Source: Minisyncoccota bacterium (GTDB lineage: Bacteria; Patescibacteriota; Minisyncoccia; Phycocordibacterales; JAQTLZ01). From it: a stretch of 22,238 bases of DNA. Of the stretch, positions 15,337 through 20,940 are shown piece after piece (position 1 is the first letter of the stretch; every line of letters begins with the position of its first letter). Below the pieces are notes generated by a model. It searched no databases. It had not been told where the DNA came from and worked only from the letters and a program-made list of their open reading frames with translations. Made by a program: the position numbers and the translations under genes. The stretch lies in contig JAQTTF010000010.1 of assembly GCA_028710915.1 (NCBI GenBank), positions 1 to 22,238 on the forward strand, in the 5' to 3' direction.

Positions 15337-15438
15337 ATAGATAACCCCTATGGCCAAGCCAAGGGGCTAAATTGCTATAAAGATAGCAATTTAGAGACGG
15401 AGGCACATGGGTGCCGAGTCGGGGTCGCGGAATTTTTC
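15337..15438 (+). ncRNA. Candidate structured small RNA or uvrA leader element
   Basis: A ~100-base transcribed stretch between promoter and T-run with three consecutive hairpins: H1 15345-15366 (CCCCT-A-TGGC, loop CAA, GCCA-AGGGG); H2 a perfect 12-bp stem 15367-15378 / 15383-15394 with AAAG loop; H3 GGCAC (15402-15406) / GTGCC (15411-15415), possibly extended by GAC (15396-15398) / GTC (15418-15420). TTTTT follows at about 15433-15437. ACCCC (15344-15348) could instead pair with GGGGT (15421-15425), competing with H1. No open reading frame fits. It could be an independent RNA or a cis-acting leader of uvrA. I cannot match it to a known RNA family. Confidence 0.5.
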
Positions 15439-15468
15439 AACAGAAAAATATCTGTGACAATCAAATTT

Positions 15469-18063
15469 ATGAAAAACGAAAAAGATTTATTGATTATTAA
15501 AGGTGCGCGAACCCACAACCTCAAAAATGTGACGGTAGAAATGCCCCGCAACAAGATGATTGTGTTTACCGGCTTGTCAGGATCAGGGAAGTCGTCTTTG
15601 GCGTTCGATACCATTTTTGCCGAAGGCCAGCGAAGATATGTTGAATCTCTTTCCTCGTACGCTCGCCAATTTTTGCGCCAAATGCAAAAGCCGGATGTTG
15701 ATGAAATTATCGGTCTTTCTCCCGCAATCTCAATTGATCAGAAATCTCGCTCAAATAATCCGCGTTCAACTGTAGCCACCATCACTGAAATCTACGACTA
15801 TCTTCGTATTCTCTATGCCCGCGTCGGTAAACCGCACTGTCTTATCTGCGGAAGAATTATAAAAAAGCATACAAACGAAGAAATTCTTGAGACAATTTTA
15901 AAAACGGTAGAGACGATTGAAACAGGAACGAGCAAAAAAGTTTTTGGCGTCAGTTATGACACTCTTAAAATCCGAATTTTGTCGCCTCTTGTTGTGGGAA
16001 GAAAAGGAGAATATTACCAGCTTCTCTATGATCTTCTCGGAAAAGGATACAAAGAAGTGCGTGTGGACGGCAAAAATAAAAAGCTTCGAGAGCAAATAAT
16101 CCTTTCCAAAAATCAAAAGCATGACATTGATGTCGTGGTTGATGAGATTTTTGTCACTGAACTGAAAGACATAAAAGCAAAAAGCGGAGCTCATGAAAGG
16201 CTTTCTGAAGCAATTGAGCGCGCACTTCTCGAATCCGACGGACTTTTACGAATTGAATATCCTGCAGAAGGAGGAGAGACAAAAGAGCACCTCATATCTG
16301 CGAAATTTATGTGCGCGTATGACGGATTCTCGTATCCAGAAATTGAACCTCGCCTTTTCTCTTTTAATTCTCCTTACGGAGCTTGCCCTGAATGTAACGG
16401 CCTTGGAACAAAACATTTCTTCGGTGAAGAGGCTTGTCCAAAATGCAAAGGCGCCAGACTCCGAGAGGAAGCGCTTCATGTTTTCCTTGGTGAAGACAAA
16501 GTGAACATTGTAAATCTCGTAGCAATGTCTATCGCGGACTGCTTTGATTTTTTTGCGAAATTAAAACTCACAGCAACCGAAAGAAATATCTCCAAAGTAA
16601 TTATAAAAGAAATCGAAAGCCGGCTTCAGTTTATGATTAACGTCGGAATTGAATACCTGACGCTTGATCGCAGGGCTCATACGCTCTCTGGTGGGGAAGC
16701 ACAGCGTATTCGTCTTGCTTCACAGCTTGGAAGCGGCCTTGTTGGAGCGCTCTATGTGCTCGATGAGCCAACAATTGGTCTTCATGCCCGAGATAACGAC
16801 AGACTTATCAAGACTTTACTTCATCTTCGAGATATTGGAAATACTATTGTCGTAGTTGAACATGATGAAGATACGATTTTTGCATCCGACTATATCGTGG
16901 ATATCGGTCCTGGTGCAGGAGTACACGGCGGAGAAATTGTCGTTGCCGATTATCTAGAAAAACTTCTCCTCGCAAAGAAAAATGATTCAAAATCTCTGAC
17001 TCTCTCGTATCTCCGTGGAGAAAATTCAATTCCTTTACCAGATGAAAGACGCACGGAAGAAAAAGGTGCTCTTAAAATTAGAGACGGAAATATTTTCAAC
17101 ATCAAGAAAATGGATCTCGACGTTCCGCTTGGCCGACTTGTTTCTGTTACCGGAGTATCCGGTTCCGGAAAATCTTCTCTGGTGTATGAAATTATCCACA
17201 AAAATCTTCAAGCGCGTCTTGAAAGACATTATCGTTCGAACGAAACTCACAACTGTGCTTCCTTTACAGGGAGTGAATATTTGGGGCGGACAATTCTCAT
17301 CGACCAAAGTCCGATTGGCCGAACTCCGCGTTCAAATCCAGTGACCTATACCGGTTCGTGGACATTCATTCGAGATCTATTTGCGGGAAGCGCGGAAGCG
17401 AGAGCTCGCGGATGGAAAGCCAACCGCTTCTCATTCAACGTAAAAGGGGGACGATGCGAGAATTGCCAAGGAAACGGAATGATAGCTGTTGAAATGCACT
17501 TCTTGCCAACCGTATATGTGCCCTGCGAAGTTTGTGAAGGAAAGCGGTTTATGAAAGAGACACTCGAGATCAAATATAAAAAGAAAAGTATTTATGACGT
17601 GCTTCAGATGACCGTCGAGGAAGGATTGAAATTCTTTGAAGATATTCCTGCGATTTATGACAGGATGAAGACACTCGAGGAAGTGGGACTTGGATATTTG
17701 AGATTGGGTCAATCAGCAACAACTCTTTCTGGTGGAGAAGCACAGCGCGTGAAAATTTATTCCGAGCTCTATCGTCCCCATCTTCAGAAAACACTTTATA
17801 TTTTGGATGAGCCGACAATCGGACTTCACTATGAGGACGTAAGAAAGCTTATCGAAATTCTCCAGAGGCTCGTAAAACATGGAAATACAGTGCTTGTGAT
17901 CGAACACAATATGGACGTGATAAAAAGTTCCGACTATGTTATAGACATCGGCCCAGAAGGAGGAAACGGGGGAGGAAAAATTGTTGCGAAAGGAACTCCA
18001 GAAGAAGTAGCCAATAATTCAAAATCTTACACAGGCAAATACTTAAAGAAGGCCTTAAAATAA
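15469..18063 (+). CDS. uvrA: Excinuclease ABC subunit A, lacking the insertion domain
   Basis: An 864-residue double ABC ATPase that scans DNA for damage and loads UvrB. First half: Walker A GLSGSGKSS (35-43), UvrB-binding module beginning at CLICG, zinc pair CPEC...CPKC, signature LSGGEAQRIRLASQ, Walker B YVLDEPTIGLH. Second half: Walker A GVSGSGKSS, zinc module CENC...CEVC, signature LSGGEAQRVKIYS, Walker B YILDEPTIGLH. Only about 14 residues separate the two cysteine pairs of the first zinc module, where the E. coli protein carries an insertion domain of roughly 100; this explains the short length (~940 usual). Start ATG 15469 is chosen; GTG 15454 is an in-frame alternative. Confidence 0.96.
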   Translation: MKNEKDLLIIKGARTHNLKNVTVEMPRNKMIVFTGLSGSGKSSLAFDTIFAEGQRRYVESLSSYARQFLRQMQKPDVDEIIGLSPAISIDQKSRSNNPRSTVATITEIYDYLRILYARVGKPHCLICGRIIKKHTNEEILETILKTVETIETGTSKKVFGVSYDTLKIRILSPLVVGRKGEYYQLLYDLLGKGYKEVRVDGKNKKLREQIILSKNQKHDIDVVVDEIFVTELKDIKAKSGAHERLSEAIERALLESDGLLRIEYPAEGGETKEHLISAKFMCAYDGFSYPEIEPRLFSFNSPYGACPECNGLGTKHFFGEEACPKCKGARLREEALHVFLGEDKVNIVNLVAMSIADCFDFFAKLKLTATERNISKVIIKEIESRLQFMINVGIEYLTLDRRAHTLSGGEAQRIRLASQLGSGLVGALYVLDEPTIGLHARDNDRLIKTLLHLRDIGNTIVVVEHDEDTIFASDYIVDIGPGAGVHGGEIVVADYLEKLLLAKKNDSKSLTLSYLRGENSIPLPDERRTEEKGALKIRDGNIFNIKKMDLDVPLGRLVSVTGVSGSGKSSLVYEIIHKNLQARLERHYRSNETHNCASFTGSEYLGRTILIDQSPIGRTPRSNPVTYTGSWTFIRDLFAGSAEARARGWKANRFSFNVKGGRCENCQGNGMIAVEMHFLPTVYVPCEVCEGKRFMKETLEIKYKKKSIYDVLQMTVEEGLKFFEDIPAIYDRMKTLEEVGLGYLRLGQSATTLSGGEAQRVKIYSELYRPHLQKTLYILDEPTIGLHYEDVRKLIEILQRLVKHGNTVLVIEHNMDVIKSSDYVIDIGPEGGNGGGKIVAKGTPEEVANNSKSYTGKYLKKALK

Positions 18064-18090
18064 AAATCGCCACCTTTTCAGGGGCGATTT
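18064..18090. terminator. Hairpin at the end of uvrA
   Basis: AAATCGCC (18064-18071) / GGCGATTT (18083-18090), inner CC/GG pairs possible. Plus strand has only TTT after the stem; on the minus strand it runs into A/T-rich DNA, so it may also serve the convergent gene ending at 18114. Confidence 0.65.
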
Positions 18091-18113
18091 CTAGACAGTA
18101 CTTATTGGCAATT

Positions 18114-18497
18114 TCATTCCGAGACTACTACCCCGTATTCCAGGAGTGCGTGAACGAGGTCTTTCGAGACCCTCTCGATCTGGAGTATCTTGGTTGCTCC
18201 AGCCTTAGCGCAATCCTCTGCATCATCGCCCGTCAAGACGATAATCGGAATTTCGCTGTTGTTTAGCCGTACCGTCTTAATGATACGAGCCACTGACGAT
18301 TCCTTAATGCTGGAATGAAGCACAATCCCTGACAGTTTGGCAGAGAAAAAAATCCTGCCGACATCCGTGATTGTGTTCGCCGCCAAAATATCGGCCCTGT
18401 TGAGACCTGCCTTGAGCAGAATCTCCACAATCATCTCCTGGATGACGTAATCTCCTTCACCAAGGATGAGTTGTGTCTTCGGCTGTATCCTTACCAT
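18114..18497 (-). CDS. Degenerate receiver-domain (CheY-like) protein
   Basis: A 127-residue single domain with the alternating beta/alpha pattern of a response regulator receiver: QLILGEGD (strand 1), GIVLHSS (strand 3), IPIIVLTGDD (strand 4, Thr89), KILQIER (strand 5). The phosphoacceptor Asp after strand 3 is replaced (VLHSS rather than VLLD), and the usual Lys-Pro after strand 5 is absent, so it probably cannot be phosphorylated normally and may work as a pseudo-receiver. No output domain is attached. GAGGGAT (18509-18503) precedes the ATG by five bases, and a strong promoter lies upstream. It is richer in G+C than uvrA and uvrC on either side. Fold assignment is by pattern; distant homology should be confirmed. 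Confidence 0.7.
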   Translation of the reverse strand: MVRIQPKTQLILGEGDYVIQEMIVEILLKAGLNRADILAANTITDVGRIFFSAKLSGIVLHSSIKESSVARIIKTVRLNNSEIPIIVLTGDDAEDCAKAGATKILQIERVSKDLVHALLEYGVVVSE

Positions 18498-18525
18498 GTG
18501 TTATCCCTCGTCCGGTTTCGGTTTC

Positions 18526-18555
18526 TTGCCAATGCCCCAGACTCTAATGTATCAT
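18526..18555 (+). promoter_or_regulatory. Probable uvrC promoter
   Basis: TTGCCA (18526-18531), 18-nt spacer, TATCAT (18550-18555). Predicted start near 18562, leaving a leader of only about seven bases before ATG 18569. The -10 overlaps the opposing promoter. Confidence 0.5.
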
Positions 18556-18575
18556 TGAGAACACTACTATGTCAA
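18546..18575 (-). promoter_or_regulatory. Promoter of the degenerate receiver gene, overlapping the uvrC start
   Basis: On the minus strand: perfect TTGACA (18575-18570), 18-nt spacer, TACATT (18551-18546) preceded by TGA, an extended -10. The -35 lies over the uvrC start codon, and the -10 overlaps the uvrC -10 by two bases. Confidence 0.6.
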
Positions 18576-19792
18576 TCCGTCAAGAATCACTCAAAAATCT
18601 ACCTGATACTCCCGGAGTCTACTTTTTCAAACAAAAAGAAAAGATTTTGTATATCGGCAAAGCCACATCGCTTCGCGACCGCGTGAAGAGCTATTTTGCC
18701 TCAGACTTGCACGAAGCGCGCGGTCCGCTACTCGTAAAAATGATGGAAGAGGCAGATTCTATCGATTTTGAAAAAACAGATTCTGTTCTCGAGGCGCTTA
18801 TTCTTGAAGCCGCTCTTATTAAAAAACACCAGCCAAGATACAACACACAGGAAAAGGACGATAAAAGTTGGAATTATATTGTTATCACGAAAGAAGATTT
18901 TCCACAAATCCTCCTTGTACGCGGAAAAGATTTGTTAAATTCAGAACCTCAAAATCTCGGCTACAAAATAAAAGAATCGTTTGGACCTTTTCCATATGGA
19001 GGCCAGCTCAAGATTGCTCTCAAAATTATTCGGAAAATATTTCCATATCGAGACACCTGTACTCCGCTTCAGGGAAAATTATGTTTTAATGCTCAAATAG
19101 GCCTTTGTCCTGGTGTTTGTGATGGACGAATGGGAAAAGTTGAGTATGCCAAGCAAATCCGACACATCAGACTCTTTTTTGAAGGTAAAAAATCTGCTCT
19201 TATCAAATCTCTTGAGAAAGAGATGAAAACATATGCGAAGAGTCGAGAATTCGAAAAGGCCGAACAGATCAAAAGAAAAATATTTGCTCTTGGACATATT
19301 CAAGATGTGGCGCTCATTCGTTCCGACAAAGAAAAACCTGCAGGAGAAAAATCTTTTCGAATTGAAGCGTACGACGTGGCTCATATAAGTGGAACCTCAA
19401 CTGTCGGAGTTATGACAGTGGTAGATGATGGTGAAGCAAAGAAAAGTGACTATCGAATGTTTCGAATCCGAGCGGCCAAAGCTGGAAGTGATACCGGAGC
19501 TCTGAAGGAAGTGCTCGAACGTCGTTTGAGGCATTCAGAATGGCCTGCGGCAAATTTAATTGTGATTGACGGGGGAATCGGGCAAAGAAATCTTGCCGAA
19601 CAAATTCTCACACAAGCGAAGCAAATAATCCCGATTATAAATGTGGTAAAAGACGAACGTCACAAACCCGATCATTTCCTTGGCGACGAATTACTCATTG
19701 AAAAACATAAAAAAGAAATCCTTTTAGCAAACAGTGAAGCTCATAGATTCGCAATTTCATATCACAAAAAAATAAGGGGGAAAATTGTTTGA
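18569..19792 (+). CDS. uvrC: Excinuclease ABC subunit C, short form without C-terminal HhH
   Basis: A 407-residue dual nuclease that cuts both sides of the lesion held by UvrB. Seen: N-terminal GIY-YIG domain (GVYFF, LYIGKAT, about 16-95), a four-cysteine cluster (YRDTCTPLQGKLCFNAQIGLC...C) matching the Fe-S site of the family, a UVR motif (about 209-245, KSREFEKAEQIKRKI) for UvrB binding, and an RNase H-like domain with all three catalytic residues (EAYDVAH, IVIDGG, EAHRFA). The protein stops about 15 residues after the catalytic His, so the tandem helix-hairpin-helix module of the ~600-residue enzymes is absent. TGA ends it naturally; no continuation is evident in other frames. Confidence 0.95.
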   Translation: MSIRQESLKNLPDTPGVYFFKQKEKILYIGKATSLRDRVKSYFASDLHEARGPLLVKMMEEADSIDFEKTDSVLEALILEAALIKKHQPRYNTQEKDDKSWNYIVITKEDFPQILLVRGKDLLNSEPQNLGYKIKESFGPFPYGGQLKIALKIIRKIFPYRDTCTPLQGKLCFNAQIGLCPGVCDGRMGKVEYAKQIRHIRLFFEGKKSALIKSLEKEMKTYAKSREFEKAEQIKRKIFALGHIQDVALIRSDKEKPAGEKSFRIEAYDVAHISGTSTVGVMTVVDDGEAKKSDYRMFRIRAAKAGSDTGALKEVLERRLRHSEWPAANLIVIDGGIGQRNLAEQILTQAKQIIPIINVVKDERHKPDHFLGDELLIEKHKKEILLANSEAHRFAISYHKKIRGKIV

Positions 19793-19809
19793 CATTTCTT
19801 TTTGCAGAA

Positions 19810-20016
19810 CTAAACTTGATTCAGATACCCGAGATCATCGCCCTCTGGTAACTCGTACGCAGAGTCGTAAAAATTCATAAAGAGAGGAGAGTTGCCCGAT
19901 CTGTTTCGGGATATACGCATACCCTGGTGGCGCATGTGGTACTTACCGGAAAAGCGGCGCTTGAAATTTGAAATAGTAACCTCACCTGTTGGTCGAATTA
20001 TCAGCCTCGCTTTACG
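19810..20016 (-). pseudogene. 3' remnant of an unidentified gene, cut at the composition boundary
   Basis: An open frame of 68 codons without a usable start until an internal ATG gives only ~43 residues. The product looks protein-like: LIIRPTGEVTISNFKRRF, then KYHMRHQGMRISRNRSG, and an acidic end YELPEGDDLGYLNQV before TAG (19812-19810). In-frame TAG (20019-20017) closes it upstream, just where the G+C-rich DNA begins. It is convergent with uvrC. The simplest reading is the C-terminus of a gene native to the A+T-leaning genome whose 5' part was lost or replaced at the junction. Family not recognised; coding status is uncertain. Confidence 0.45.
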
Positions 20017-20031
20017 CTATTCGTTCAACAG

Positions 20032-20607
20032 TTGTTTCCTCAACCGCGTTACCAAATCATCTACGCCGATCCGCCGTGGCACTATTCGAAGTTCCGCAAC
20101 TGGAATGTAATGGGAGGAGGCATCGCGGCTCACTATCCGACGCTCAAGACGCACGCCATTGCCGGGTTGCCTGTGGCAGGGATTGCTGCTCCCGACTGTA
20201 TCCTGTTTCTGTGGACGACGTTTCCGCGCCTGCCCGATGCTCTGGCCGTGATCGCGGCCTGGGGCTTCACGTACAAGACGGTGGGCTTCACCTGGCTCAA
20301 GCTCAATGCCCGGAACGGCAAACCGTTCTTCGGCATGGGCCACTACACCCGCAGCAATTGTGAAGTCTGCCTCCTCGGCGTCAAAGGCAAGTCGCTGCGC
20401 GTGAGCAACCGTGTTTCGTCGGTGGTCTTTGCTCCCCGGCAGGAGCACAGCCGCAAGCCGGATGAAGTCCGGGAGCGGATTGTCGCGCTCTGCGGCAACC
20501 GGCCGCGGATCGAATTGTTCGCCCGTGAACGGGTGTTCGGCTGGGATGCCTGGGGCAACGAAGTGAAAAGCGACATTGAATTTGCGCCGCCGCCGGAAGC
20601 GTCCTGA
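20032..20607 (+). CDS. MT-A70-family DNA/RNA adenine methyltransferase
   Basis: A ~191-residue S-adenosylmethionine-dependent N6-adenine methyltransferase. The catalytic motif DPPW appears in QIIYADPPWHYSKF (about residues 8-21), followed by FLWTTFPRLPDAL, a GFTYKTVGFTWLK strand, and the C-terminal KPDEVRERIVALCGN and RIELFARERVFGWDAWGNE blocks typical of phage and plasmid MT-A70 enzymes. The start is unclear: the frame is open back to 19972 but has no ATG, and TTG 20032 is used here; the first few native residues may be lost at the junction. Codons are strongly G/C-ending, unlike uvrC. Likely modifies DNA of a mobile element against host restriction. Confidence 0.9.
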   Translation: MFPQPRYQIIYADPPWHYSKFRNWNVMGGGIAAHYPTLKTHAIAGLPVAGIAAPDCILFLWTTFPRLPDALAVIAAWGFTYKTVGFTWLKLNARNGKPFFGMGHYTRSNCEVCLLGVKGKSLRVSNRVSSVVFAPRQEHSRKPDEVRERIVALCGNRPRIELFARERVFGWDAWGNEVKSDIEFAPPPEAS

Positions 20608-20707
20608 TCGTTATGTCTCTTTTCCCCAACCCTAAATTTTGGCTCCTTACTCATAACGAGGGGAACGCATTTGTCGCTTTGTCGAAAGCGGAAGGGTTGG
20701 GGAAAAG
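20605..20707. repeat. Two interlocked inverted repeats after the methyltransferase
   Basis: Pair 1: TCGTTATG (20605-20612) / CATAACGA (20652-20659). Pair 2: CTTTTCCCCAACCCT (20616-20630) / AGGGTTGGGGAAAAG (20693-20707), perfect over 15 bp with a 62-base gap. A local hairpin CGCTTT-GTCG-AAAGCG lies between. The pairs interleave, so they cannot both form without a pseudoknot. The stretch 20608-20742 has no supported gene. Confidence 0.75.
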
Positions 20708-20742
20708 GGAAGCTGGCGCTTCCGTGGCCGCGCTTCATTACC

Positions 20743-20940
20743 ATGTATTGTTATTTTACCGTTTCCAAAGGGCTGCTCGATCCGAAACACCGTCAGCGCA
20801 TGGGCGTTGCCGTGTGGGAATTTCTCTGGTGTCTGGACCGCGTGACCAAAATCAACGCCGATGGCTTGGGCCTCGTCCTCGGCGGCAAGCCGGTCAACCT
20901 TTGTGATTTCGCCGGCAGCAACGCGAAGGCTACTCCATAG
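20743..20940 (+). pseudogene. Truncated helix-turn-helix (phage/plasmid replication-type) protein
   Basis: From ATG 20743 the product MYCYFTVSKGLLDPKHRQRM, then AVWEFLWCLDRVTKINADG and LVLGGKPVNL matches the N-terminal portion of a family of helix-turn-helix proteins of mobile elements, in which the recognition domain follows the LGGKP segment. Here the family-like sequence ends at about 20902, and the frame then reads into recombinase DNA to a stop at 20940, giving 65 residues. The DNA-binding half is therefore missing. No ribosome binding site is obvious. Family recognition is from memory of the motif pattern and is moderate. Confidence 0.55.

Noticed and set aside
15367..15430. Resemblance of the uvrA-upstream RNA to the tail of a Cas9 tracrRNA (ATAGCAA, GTGCCGAGTCGG)
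   Set aside because: Only short words match, spacing differs, and no cas gene, repeat array or anti-repeat is in the window. Treated as coincidence.
20616..20707. Integron attC site
   Set aside because: The core boxes match only partly (outer base wrong on both sides), the arms are a perfect repeat rather than the usual R/L box pattern, and no integrase is visible.
20613..20742. Plus-strand frames from 20613 or 20671 as real starts for the helix-turn-helix protein
   Set aside because: The frame from 20613 is different from the conserved one, and the extension from 20671 is low-complexity sequence overlapping the inverted repeat; family-like sequence begins at ATG 20743.
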